Of a DNA stretch of 64,000 bases, positions 19,528-27,436 are shown in pieces; position 1 is the stretch's first letter, and each line of letters starts with the position of its first letter. The stretch comes from Burkholderiales bacterium (GTDB lineage: Bacteria; Pseudomonadota; Gammaproteobacteria; Burkholderiales; SG8-41): the NCBI GenBank assembly GCA_019749945.1, contig JAIEPF010000004.1, positions 94,409 through 158,408 of the forward strand, written 5' to 3'. Position numbers and translations under genes: made by a program. Below the pieces are notes generated by a model that did no database searches, was not told the DNA's origin, and was given only the letters and a program-made list of their open reading frames with translations.

Positions 19528-19634
19528 TTAGCCACAGAGGTCACAGAGTTCACAGAGAAAAACCGAACCGGTAAATTTGCGCTCCGGTAACATGGCTTAT
19601 CGCTTTTGAATTCCTCTGTGTCCTCTGTGGCTAA
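19528..19634. repeat. 21-bp inverted repeat (CCACAGAGG type)
   Basis: Arms at 19528-19548 and 19614-19634 match at 20 of 21 positions (TTAGCCACAGAGG.CACAGAG) around a 65-base loop. It fills the gap between two same-strand dehydrogenase genes. Similar CTCTGTGTCCTCTGTGG sequences recur in many proteobacterial genomes, so this is probably a dispersed palindromic repeat. Confidence 0.7.
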
Positions 19635-19646
19635 AGGGGTTGATCT

Positions 19647-20717
19647 TTATCGCCCACCCACCGCAGCCAGCGGCCGCGATTCCGGCAGCGGCAGCATCAC
19701 CGGCTCGTTGCGTTCGGCGGAAATGTCGGCGGCAACATAGAGTTCCATCACATTGCGTGCTTCCTCGGCGGTGACCAGCACCGGGCGGTCGCAGCACACG
19801 GCCTCGATGAAATGCACGGTCTCGGCATGCATCGGTCCGGCAAAGGCATGGTCGACGCGTTCTCCCGGCATCGACGACATCGGCAGCTGCATGCCGCTTT
19901 TCATGGTGTTGAGGATTACGTCGCGATGGGTGTCGTCGACCATCAGCGCGCCGTCGGTGCCGATCATCTCGATCCAGGTCGAGCAGGCATTGGGATAACC
20001 CGGCGGCAGGCTCCAGCCGGCGCCGATGACAAAGGACATGCCGCTGTCCATGGTCACGGTGATCCACTGCGTGTCCGGCACGTCCTTGCCGCTGTTCGCC
20101 CGCATCACACCGTAGTTGGTCTGGGAATAGACGCGGATCGGTTTGGCGGGCGCCAGGCACCACAGGATGAAGTCGAGGTCATGCGTCGCTTCCATTGCGG
20201 CGGGGGAGAGCTTGCTGCGGCCGGTGATCTTGGCGCCGAGGCTGCGCTGGATGTGCCTGCTGACCAGCGCGCTGACCGGCTTGCCGATGGCGCCGTTGTC
20301 GAGGCATTTCTTGACGTAGGCATACTTCGGATTGAAGCGCTGCGAATAACCGATGGTGAACTTGACACCCTTGCGCCTGGCGATGGCGATCAGGTCATCG
20401 GCCTCGTGCAGTTCGACCGCGATCGGTTTTTCCATGAACACATGCAGGCCGGCTTCCAGGCAGTCACGCGCCATCGGGTAGTGCAGGGCTTCCGGTGTCG
20501 CGGAAATCATTACCGCATCAAGGTCTTTTACCTCCAGCAGCCTGCGGTAATCGTCGCTCGCGGTTTTGGCGCCGGTGGCCCTGGCCACCTCGGCCAGGCG
20601 CTCGGGCCTGGTCTCGACGATGTGCAGGTCCTTCACTGCCGGATTGATGGCGCAGGTGTCGGCGCGGATGCCGCCGCACCAGCCGGTGCCGATGATGCCC
20701 ATGTTGATTTGTTTCAC
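19647..20717 (-). CDS. Gfo/Idh/MocA family oxidoreductase
   Basis: A 356-residue NAD(P)-dependent dehydrogenase starting MKQINMGIIGTGWCGGIRAD, with the catalytic motif MEKPIAVELHEAD and MEATHDLDFILWCL in the substrate domain. It is the first gene of the minus arm, divergent from the LysR regulator at 20978 across a 260-bp control region. It is paralogous to the gene at 18385. As the promoter-proximal enzyme it is a good candidate for an early pathway step, but the substrate cannot be named. Confidence 0.86.
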   Translation of the reverse strand: MKQINMGIIGTGWCGGIRADTCAINPAVKDLHIVETRPERLAEVARATGAKTASDDYRRLLEVKDLDAVMISATPEALHYPMARDCLEAGLHVFMEKPIAVELHEADDLIAIARRKGVKFTIGYSQRFNPKYAYVKKCLDNGAIGKPVSALVSRHIQRSLGAKITGRSKLSPAAMEATHDLDFILWCLAPAKPIRVYSQTNYGVMRANSGKDVPDTQWITVTMDSGMSFVIGAGWSLPPGYPNACSTWIEMIGTDGALMVDDTHRDVILNTMKSGMQLPMSSMPGERVDHAFAGPMHAETVHFIEAVCCDRPVLVTAEEARNVMELYVAADISAERNEPVMLPLPESRPLAAVGGR

Positions 20718-20799
20718 TGCCTGATTCTCCTTGAGGGGTATGTCCGCTTTTGGCGATCCGCCATGTTAACGACGGGGGCGGGTCGGGACAAATACCGAA

Positions 20800-20812
20800 T
20801 CACATGCCGTGA
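20800..20812. promoter_or_regulatory. Candidate LysR-type operator
   Basis: TCACATGCCGTGA is a TCAC-N5-GTGA palindrome of the T-N11-A form used by LysR regulators. It lies in the divergent region between the dehydrogenase at 19647-20717 and the LysR gene at 20978. Confidence 0.45.
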
Positions 20813-20977
20813 CATAACAAATCAGCATGGATAGACTAGACGCATGAGGGCATCATTTATTCCGCAATGCAGCATGTATGGCATTGAAAAACCGCTGCTC
20901 ACCGACTATCCGGAGGCTTCGCTGCCAATACAGCCAAACATGCCGCTTTGTTATCTCACTGCAGGACTGCGCTGAGC

Positions 20978-21946
20978 ATGGATCTGCGCGGCATCCGTTA
21001 TTTTGTGCAGATTGCCGAGCTGGGCAGCATCACCCGCGCCGCCCAGCACCTGCGCGTCGCGCAGCCGGCGCTGTCGCGCCATATCCATGCGCTGGAACAG
21101 GAGCTTGGGGTGCCGCTGCTGGTGCGCCTGCCGCGCGGTGTGCGCCTGACCACGGCAGGACGCCAGTTCCTCGACCATTGCCAGCGCATCCTGCGCGAAC
21201 TGGGGCGGGCGCAGGACGGCCTGCGCAGCGGCGGTGCGGCGGCGCAGGGACGGGTGATCCTCGGCGTGTCGCCGACCACCGGGCCGCTGCTGCTGCCCGG
21301 CGTGGTCGAACGCATGCGCCGGCAGTGCCCGCAGATCAGCCTGAAGGTGGTCGACGGCTTCAGCAACCAGCTCTACGACTGGCTGCAGGCCGGGCGTGCC
21401 GATGTCGCGGTGCTGACCAACCCGGTGCATTCGCGGGTGGTCAAGGTGACGCCGCTGATTTCCGAACCCATCGTGATATTCGCCAGGGCGCCTGTACGTG
21501 GCGCGCGGCGGTTTTTTACCGCAGATGAACTGGCACGCACGCCGGTGCTCAGTACCGAGGCCATCCGCATCATTGCCGACGAGCAGTTGCAGCGGCACAA
21601 GGCGCGGATCAATGTCGAAGCCGAGATCGATTCCGTCGAAGCCATCCGCCGCCTGGTGCTGCGCGGCACCGGCATGGCGCTGATGCCGGTGTCCACGTTT
21701 CATGAAGACGTGGACACCGGCAAGCTGTCGGCCTCGCCGATTGCCGACGCCAACATCCATCGTATACTCACGCTCGGCCAGCAGGCGGACCGGCGGCCTT
21801 CGGCGGCAGTCGACGAGGTGGCGCAGATCATGGCCGCCGAAGTGCAGGCGCTGGCGGAAGCCGGTGTGTTCAGCCTGCCCGGTCATGTCCATAAATCAGC
21901 GCGCACACCGCGCCAGAAAAAACCCCGCAACCAGGAGCAGGCATGA
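20978..21946 (+). CDS. LysR family transcriptional regulator
   Basis: A 322-residue LysR-type regulator. The frame is open from 20948, but MDLRGIRYFVQIAELGSITR at 20978 is the normal family N-terminus. The helix-turn-helix is ITRAAQHLRVAQPALSRHIHALEQELGV. The C-terminal domain contains ILGVSPTTGPLLLPG, resembling CbbR/CatM-type effector domains. It stands at the divide between the two arms of the catabolic cluster and its stop overlaps the amidohydrolase start (ATGA), so it probably controls both arms in response to the pathway substrate. Confidence 0.9.
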   Translation: MDLRGIRYFVQIAELGSITRAAQHLRVAQPALSRHIHALEQELGVPLLVRLPRGVRLTTAGRQFLDHCQRILRELGRAQDGLRSGGAAAQGRVILGVSPTTGPLLLPGVVERMRRQCPQISLKVVDGFSNQLYDWLQAGRADVAVLTNPVHSRVVKVTPLISEPIVIFARAPVRGARRFFTADELARTPVLSTEAIRIIADEQLQRHKARINVEAEIDSVEAIRRLVLRGTGMALMPVSTFHEDVDTGKLSASPIADANIHRILTLGQQADRRPSAAVDEVAQIMAAEVQALAEAGVFSLPGHVHKSARTPRQKKPRNQEQA

Positions 21947-22932
21947 AGCGCATCGATGTGCACAATCACGTCATCCCCGAGACCATCGTCAGGGCGATGC
22001 AGGCGAATCCCGTTTACAACACCAGAATCGAGGGTGAGGGCCACAACCGCGTGTTCATCCGCGGCAAGGTGCGATTTCCGTTCGAAGCGGAGTTCTATGA
22101 TGCCGATGCCAAGCTGGAATCGATGGACCGCAAAAAAATCGACATTGCCTTCATCTCGCCCGGCCCGCAGACTTTTTTCTACAACCTGAAGGACGAACTG
22201 GCGATCAACACCGCGCGCATCGTCAACGACGGCATCGCGCAGATGGCCGCCGCCAAACCCGACCGCCTGCGCGGCATGGCGACGTTGCCGATGCAGCACC
22301 CCGAAGCGGCCATCGCCGAACTGGAGCGCGTGGTCAGGGAATACGGCTTCAAGGGTGTGGAGCTCGGCACCGCGATCGGCGACGAGGAACTCGCCGACCC
22401 GAAATTCCGTCCGGTGCTGAAACGCATCGAAGAGCTGAAAGTCATGATCTTCGCCCACCCGAACACCCAGGGCGCGGCGGGGCGGCTCGACTGTTATTAC
22501 CTGATGAACCTGATCGGCAATCCGCTGGACACCACGATCATGGTCGGCAAGCTGATGTTCAGCGGCGCGCTGGACGAATTGCAGGACCTGAAAATCCTGC
22601 TCGCCCACGGCGGCGGTTTCCTGCCCTACCAGATCGGCCGTTTTGTGCACGGCCACAGGGTGCGTCCGGATACCGCTGAATTCACCCAATCGGATCCCTT
22701 GCAGATGCTGAAACGTTTCTGGTTTGATGCCTTGACCCACAGCCCGCAGTCGATCCGCCACCTGATCGACGTCGTCGGTTCGGAGAACGTGGTGCTCGGC
22801 ACCGATGCGCCCTTCGACATGGGCGAGATGGCGCCGGTCGACCGCGTCGAGCTGGTGCCGGGACTGACGCAGCAGGAGCGCGAGAACATTTATTACAAGG
22901 CCGCCACGGCGCTGTTCAACGGCAGGATCTGA
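21943..22932 (+). CDS. Amidohydrolase (ACMSD-like decarboxylase family)
   Basis: A 329-residue metal-dependent amidohydrolase of the amidohydrolase-2 / ACMSD group, whose members decarboxylate or hydrolyse aromatic and semialdehyde acids. Metal ligands visible are His7 and His9 (DVHNH), a His in IFAHPN, one in LLAHGGG and an Asp in LGTDAPFDMG. The length matches the family. It is translationally coupled to the LysR gene. A non-oxidative decarboxylase role in the pathway is plausible but inferred. Confidence 0.85.
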   Translation: MKRIDVHNHVIPETIVRAMQANPVYNTRIEGEGHNRVFIRGKVRFPFEAEFYDADAKLESMDRKKIDIAFISPGPQTFFYNLKDELAINTARIVNDGIAQMAAAKPDRLRGMATLPMQHPEAAIAELERVVREYGFKGVELGTAIGDEELADPKFRPVLKRIEELKVMIFAHPNTQGAAGRLDCYYLMNLIGNPLDTTIMVGKLMFSGALDELQDLKILLAHGGGFLPYQIGRFVHGHRVRPDTAEFTQSDPLQMLKRFWFDALTHSPQSIRHLIDVVGSENVVLGTDAPFDMGEMAPVDRVELVPGLTQQERENIYYKAATALFNGRI

Positions 22933-23019
22933 ACAGCGCGCACTATGCGGGCACACCCCGAACCCTGTTACAGCCGGATGCTGCCGCGCGAGGCGACGCT
23001 GCCGGGCGGCACATCGTGG

Positions 23020-23071
23020 ACCTCCTCCGGCGCTCCTGCTTTCGCGTGCTAGGATTGCCGCCGGAGGAGGT
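23020..23071. repeat. 13-bp perfect inverted repeat
   Basis: ACCTCCTCCGGCG at 23020-23032 is repeated inverted at 23059-23071 with a 26-base loop, in the 205-bp gap between the amidohydrolase and the bicupin. No U-tract follows, so it is not a standard terminator. A regulatory hairpin or protein site is possible. Confidence 0.5.
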
Positions 23072-23137
23072 TCGGCTGCCGTGCCGATCCTGCACACCCA
23101 AAAAAATTCCTGACTGATTTCTGCGGACAGCCACGCC

Positions 23138-23980
23138 ATGCCTTTCCATCGCTTCGAGGATTTTGAAAGCAATTACCTGACACCGCACCTGTCCACCGGC
23201 AAGGCGCCGGTCATTGACGGGCGCTACATGTATTTCTGCCTGCTGCACAAGAACGCGGGCACCGGCTCCGAACTGCATTACCACCCGAACGAACTGCTGA
23301 TTTTTCCGGTGCGCGGCAAGATCAACGCCATCGTCGGCAAGGACCGGCGCGTGGTGAAACCCGGCACGTTTGTCCACGCGCCTGCGTTTGCCCGGCATTC
23401 GATGAAGGCCACCGAAGACGGCAACCTGCAGTACCTCTACATCAAGGACAAGACCTGGACCGTGGTCGGACTTGCCGAAGACGAGGCGGTGCCCGACCAG
23501 GCGATGACCGTGGCCGAGGTCAATAAAAAGTACAAGGTCGGCGACCGCGACAAACACCAGAAAACCCGGGGCAGATCGCAGGCCGTGATCGAAGGCCTGC
23601 CGGTGTGTTTTCACCCGATTCTCGATGACCTTGATGCGCCGGCGCGCTCCGGGCGCTGTGTCAACTGGATCGAGGGCGAACGCCTGGCCTTCGGCCTGTT
23701 CGAAGTGCCCGCGGCTTATGCCGAACCCGAGGCCGTGTCGGCGCGGGAAATGTTCATTTACGTACTGAGCGGCAAAATTGACGCACAGACCGGCAATGAC
23801 AAAAAAACCGTGACCACCGGCGACATCGTGTATGTGCCGCGCGGCGAACCTTACCGGCTGCAGGTGCGCAGCCATGCCCGGTATGCCATGGTGTGTTCGA
23901 CGCCGTGGCTGGAGGACCGCATCGACAACATGTCGCCGGAAGAGGCGGAGCAGGCCCGCATTAACATGAAAGCGAACTGA
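23138..23980 (+). CDS. Two-domain cupin protein
   Basis: A 280-residue protein with two cupin barrels. The first holds GTGSELHYHPNELLIFPVRG, the second EMFIYVLSGKIDAQTG...VPRGEPYRLQV. The HxHxxE-type set (HYHPNE) in the first barrel could bind a metal, while the second lacks an obvious histidine set. Bicupins of this layout include ring-cleaving dioxygenases and isomerases, but I cannot assign one. It lies between the amidohydrolase and a Bug receptor on the plus arm. A role as ring-cleavage enzyme is only a hypothesis. Confidence 0.75.
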   Translation: MPFHRFEDFESNYLTPHLSTGKAPVIDGRYMYFCLLHKNAGTGSELHYHPNELLIFPVRGKINAIVGKDRRVVKPGTFVHAPAFARHSMKATEDGNLQYLYIKDKTWTVVGLAEDEAVPDQAMTVAEVNKKYKVGDRDKHQKTRGRSQAVIEGLPVCFHPILDDLDAPARSGRCVNWIEGERLAFGLFEVPAAYAEPEAVSAREMFIYVLSGKIDAQTGNDKKTVTTGDIVYVPRGEPYRLQVRSHARYAMVCSTPWLEDRIDNMSPEEAEQARINMKAN

Positions 23981-24062
23981 GCAGGGCGCCACAGGCTGTG
24001 GGCAGCAAGCAATCAGCCGGCAGCGCGGATTCCACGGTTAAACACACCATACTGGAGGGGTT

Positions 24063-25067
24063 ATGAAATATTTGTTTAAAAACAAATACTTAAGAGTTTG
24101 TGTTGGTGTGGTGCTGGCGGCTCTTGCGGGGCTGGTTTCAGCCCAGGGTTGGCAGCCGCAACAGAACGTGGCGCTGATCGTTCCGTCCACGGCCGGCGGC
24201 TCGCTGGACCATGTTGGCCGCACGATCCAGAAAATGTGGGAGCAGCAAAAACTGCTGCCCGGCTCGAGTACGATCCTGAACATGGGCGGCGCCGGGCATG
24301 CGCTGGCCTACAACTTCCTCAACCAGCGCGCGGGCAACCCGCATTTCCTGAGCATCACCTCGTCGACACTGCATGCCAGCCATATCAACGGCCGCTATCC
24401 GCTGTCGTATCGCGACTTCACGCCGCTCGCGGTGATGCTGACCGAATACATCGCCATCGCGGTGCGCGCCGATTCACCGCTCAAAACCGGCAAGGATCTG
24501 GTGGAGGCCCTGCGCAAGGATCCCGCGCGTTACAGTCTCGCGCTGAGCAGTGCCGTCGGCGGCACGCACCACATTTCTTTCGGCCTGCCGCTGCAATCGG
24601 GCAAGGTGGAAATGAACAAAACCCGGCTGGTGGCCTTCACTTCGACGGGAGAGGGGGTCACCGCGCTGCTGGGCGGGCACGTCGACGTGCTCTCGGGCGG
24701 CACGGTGCAGATCGCGCCGCATGTGGCGAGCGGCCGCATGCGTGTCCTGGCGGTATCCTCACCCAAACGCCTGCCCGGCGTGCTGGCCGGTGCCCCGACA
24801 TGGCCGGAACAGGGTTACAAGGGCGTGCAGGAAAACTGGCGCGGCGTGATGGCCGCCAAAGGCATCAGCGCCGCGCATATCGCCTACTGGGACGGTGTAT
24901 TCGGCAAAATAGCGGCCAGCGCCGAATTCAGGGAACAGGCGGAGAAGAACCAGTGGGAGCTTGCCTACAAGAACTCGGCCGAAACCGCCAGGTTCTTTGC
25001 CGCTGAGTATGCCGACCTGAAAAGCGTGATGGATTTTCTCGGCCTGTCGGGTAAATCAAACCCTTAG
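24063..25067 (+). CDS. Bug/TctC-type periplasmic solute-binding receptor
   Basis: A 334-residue receptor with an N-terminal signal peptide (MKYLFKNKYLRVCVGVVLAA, cleavage near VSAQG), followed by NVALIVPSTAGGSLDHVGR, a variant of the usual Bug PF-PGG motif. GAG-HALAYNF and the long middle domain fit the TctC fold. It is more diverged from the tandem pair at 16-18 kb. A GGAGG ribosome-binding site lies just before the ATG. Its first codons lie within the AT-rich repeat described at 24077, an odd base composition for this genome. Confidence 0.82.
   Translation: MKYLFKNKYLRVCVGVVLAALAGLVSAQGWQPQQNVALIVPSTAGGSLDHVGRTIQKMWEQQKLLPGSSTILNMGGAGHALAYNFLNQRAGNPHFLSITSSTLHASHINGRYPLSYRDFTPLAVMLTEYIAIAVRADSPLKTGKDLVEALRKDPARYSLALSSAVGGTHHISFGLPLQSGKVEMNKTRLVAFTSTGEGVTALLGGHVDVLSGGTVQIAPHVASGRMRVLAVSSPKRLPGVLAGAPTWPEQGYKGVQENWRGVMAAKGISAAHIAYWDGVFGKIAASAEFREQAEKNQWELAYKNSAETARFFAAEYADLKSVMDFLGLSGKSNP
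24077..24092 (+). repeat. AT-rich element, copy 3 (inside 5' coding region)
   Basis: TAAAAACAAATACTTA, containing the exact 15-mer AAAAACAAATACTTA also found at 35746-35760 and, inverted, at 57650. Here it encodes residues 5-10 of the Bug receptor. Confidence 0.6.
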
Positions 25068-25089
25068 CTTTTATCATCAAGGAGCAGTC

Positions 25090-26010
25090 ATCATCAAATC
25101 GCAGTCAGTCGGCAGCATCGGCCTCGGCATCATGGGCGGCGCCTTCGCGCGTCACCTGCTGTCCGAGGGTTTCAGCGTGAGCGGATTCGATATCGACCCG
25201 AAGCGGCGCGCGGCGCTTAAAAAACTCGGTGGCAAACCCGCCGCCACGGCGGCTGCGGTTTCCGGGACGTGTCCCATTCTTGTGACCTCGCTGCCCAGCC
25301 TTGCCGCCGTCGATGCGGCGTTTTTCGGCAAGGGCGGCATTGTTGCCACCGCGAAGCGGGGAACCGTGCTGGTCGAAACCAGCACGTTGCCGCTGGACAA
25401 GAAGCAGGAAATCCGCGAACGCTGCGCGGCGAAAGGCATCACCGTGCTCGACTGCCCGGTCAGCGGCACCGGCGCCCAGGCGGCCAACCGCGATATCGCG
25501 ATCTACGCCAGCGGCGAGCGCAAGGCCTATGACAGGGCGGAAGCCGTGCTGAAGGGTTTTTCGCGCAGCGTCTATTACTGCGGTGAATACGGCAACGGCT
25601 CGAAACTGAAATACGTCGCCAATCTGCTGGTCACCATCCACAATCTGTCCACGGCAGAAGCGATGGTCCTGGGTCTGAAATCCGGACTCGACCTGGAACT
25701 GCTCTACAAGGTGATCAAGGATGGCGCCGGCAATTCCCGCATGTTCGAGGTGCGCGGCCCGCTGATGATCAAGGGCGATTACAGCCAGGCGACGATGAAA
25801 GTGGACGTTTACAAGAAAGATATTGATATCATTGAGCAGTTTGCAGCGGATCTGCATTGCCCGGTGCCGCTGTTCGAAGCCTCAAAACCGTTTTATGCCG
25901 CGGCCCATGCGCAGGGCCGCGCGCTGGAGGATACCGCGGCCGTCTGTGCGGTGCTTGAACAGATGGCCGGTGTACAGCGTAAAAAGCCGCATAAAAAGCG
26001 GCGCAAATAA
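25090..26010 (+). CDS. NAD-binding beta-hydroxyacid dehydrogenase (HIBADH-like)
   Basis: An approximately 306-residue enzyme of the 3-hydroxyisobutyrate / tartronate semialdehyde reductase family. Motifs are SIGLGIMGGAFARHL (NAD loop), DCPVSGTGAQAAN (substrate loop), GNGSKLKYVANLL with the catalytic Lys, and a C-terminal helical domain with KDIDII. The first in-frame ATG, at 25132, lies inside the NAD loop and cannot be the true start. AAGGAG at 25079-25084 points to tandem AUC codons at 25090 or 25093 as initiation site, and no ATG, GTG or TTG is available there. It follows the Bug receptor gene by 22 bp. Confidence 0.83.
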   Translation: MIKSQSVGSIGLGIMGGAFARHLLSEGFSVSGFDIDPKRRAALKKLGGKPAATAAAVSGTCPILVTSLPSLAAVDAAFFGKGGIVATAKRGTVLVETSTLPLDKKQEIRERCAAKGITVLDCPVSGTGAQAANRDIAIYASGERKAYDRAEAVLKGFSRSVYYCGEYGNGSKLKYVANLLVTIHNLSTAEAMVLGLKSGLDLELLYKVIKDGAGNSRMFEVRGPLMIKGDYSQATMKVDVYKKDIDIIEQFAADLHCPVPLFEASKPFYAAAHAQGRALEDTAAVCAVLEQMAGVQRKKPHKKRRK

Positions 26011-26045
26011 ACATTCATTTCAACCAGAAAGAAGAGAAAGACCCG

Positions 26046-27290
26046 ATGAAACCGACCATGTCACCGCAGGCCCAGGCTGCACAGACCATCTCCCGCAACA
26101 TGAAGCTGGTGTCACACAACGAACTCGCCGGCTTCGGCGGCGTGGGTGAGGGCATCAACATGCAGGTGACCAAGAATGGCCGCCGCATCCTGTGGCTGGC
26201 GCATGAATCGGCGCCGAAAAACTTCACCGGCGTCGATGTCACCGATCCGAAAAATCCGAAAGTGATCGTGCAGACCGACCTGCCGCATGAGCGTGTGCGT
26301 TCGAACTCGCTGGACGTGGTCGGCGACATCATGGTGGTGGCCTACCAGACCAAGAAAACCGGCGACAAACCGGCGGGCATGGACATTTTTGACATCAGCA
26401 CCCCGGAAAAACCCAAACTGATTTCGCATTTCGACGCCTCCGGCCCGCACTCGCGCGGCGCGCACTGCGTGTGGTTCGCCGACGGTGAGTACGTGCACCT
26501 GACCTCGGGCTCGGATGATTTCGAGCCGACGCATCCGAACGACTTCCAGTTCTACCGCATCATCGACGTGCGTAATCCGTCGAAGCCGGTGGAAGTGGGC
26601 CGCTGGCACTATCCCGGCACGCACAAGGGCGACAAGGAGGCCCCGCCGCCGCGCCATCCCAAATTCGACGGCGGTTACCGCCCGCACAACATCAACGTCT
26701 ATCCGGAGCATCCGGACCGCGCCTATGTCGCCTACCTCGACGGCGGCGCGCTGATCCTCGACATATCGGACAAGTCCAAACCGAAGGTCATCACCAACTG
26801 GAAATATTCGCCGCCGTACAACGGCTTCTGCCACACCGTGATGCCGCTGATCGGACGCGATCTGCTGATCGTCACCGACGAGTGCACCAAGGACGACGGC
26901 ATCGACTGGCCGAAACTGGGCTGGGTGGTCAACGCCAGCGTGGAAACCAACCTGGTGCCGATGTCGACGCTGCCGCTGCCGCCGGTGGAAAACTTCGCCA
27001 AACGCGGCGGCCGTTACGGCGCGCACAACCTGCACGAGAACCTGCCGGGACCGGCGTCGTTCCGCTCCAACACCATCGTTTTCGGCACCTTTTTCAACGG
27101 CGGCGTGCGCGCCTTCGACACCTCGAATCCGTACCAGCCGCAGGAGATCGCCTACTACGTGCCGGGCAAGCCCGCGATGTCGCCGAAGAGCGCGGTCCAG
27201 ATCAACGACGTGTGGGTCGACGAAAACGGCCTGGTCTATGCCGTGGATCGTTTCGGCGGCGGCCTCTATGCCATCGAAATGACGGCTTGA
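26046..27290 (+). CDS. LVIVD-repeat beta-propeller protein
   Basis: A 414-residue protein built of LVIVD-type blades: repeated D(I/V)(S/T)(D/T)P.KP..(I/V) units such as GVDVTDPKNPKVI, IFDISTPEKPKLI, IIDVRNPSKPVEVG and ILDISDKSKPKVI. These predict a beta-propeller. The HPNDFQFYRIID and GAHNLHE segments are rich in His and may bind a ligand. No signal peptide is evident. Its function is unknown; it lies in the plus arm of the catabolic cluster between the HIBADH-like enzyme and the CobW-type protein, so a lactonase- or esterase-like role is imaginable but not supported. Confidence 0.75.
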   Translation: MKPTMSPQAQAAQTISRNMKLVSHNELAGFGGVGEGINMQVTKNGRRILWLAHESAPKNFTGVDVTDPKNPKVIVQTDLPHERVRSNSLDVVGDIMVVAYQTKKTGDKPAGMDIFDISTPEKPKLISHFDASGPHSRGAHCVWFADGEYVHLTSGSDDFEPTHPNDFQFYRIIDVRNPSKPVEVGRWHYPGTHKGDKEAPPPRHPKFDGGYRPHNINVYPEHPDRAYVAYLDGGALILDISDKSKPKVITNWKYSPPYNGFCHTVMPLIGRDLLIVTDECTKDDGIDWPKLGWVVNASVETNLVPMSTLPLPPVENFAKRGGRYGAHNLHENLPGPASFRSNTIVFGTFFNGGVRAFDTSNPYQPQEIAYYVPGKPAMSPKSAVQINDVWVDENGLVYAVDRFGGGLYAIEMTA

Positions 27291-27337
27291 TCGCTGCGAT
27301 TTGCCGCGCAAGCCTGGTAACTCCCCTCACCCTCGGT

Positions 27338-27389
27338 CCCTCTCCCGAAGGGAGAGGGATGATAAGCCCTTCTCCCTTTGGGAGAAGGG
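27338..27389. repeat. Double hairpin repeat between genes
   Basis: Two strong hairpins in tandem: CCCTCTCCC-GAA-GGGAGAGGG (27338-27358) and CCCTTCTCCC-TTT-GGGAGAAGGG (27367-27389). Outer arms (CCCCTCACC before, GGGGATGAGGG after) can pair to enclose both, and a T-run follows at 27406. It is probably a dispersed REP-like element that may also terminate transcription after the LVIVD gene. Confidence 0.7.
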
Positions 27390-27436
27390 AGGGGATGAGG
27401 GAAGGTTTTTAATTGTCGACGGGCTTCAGGACAATC

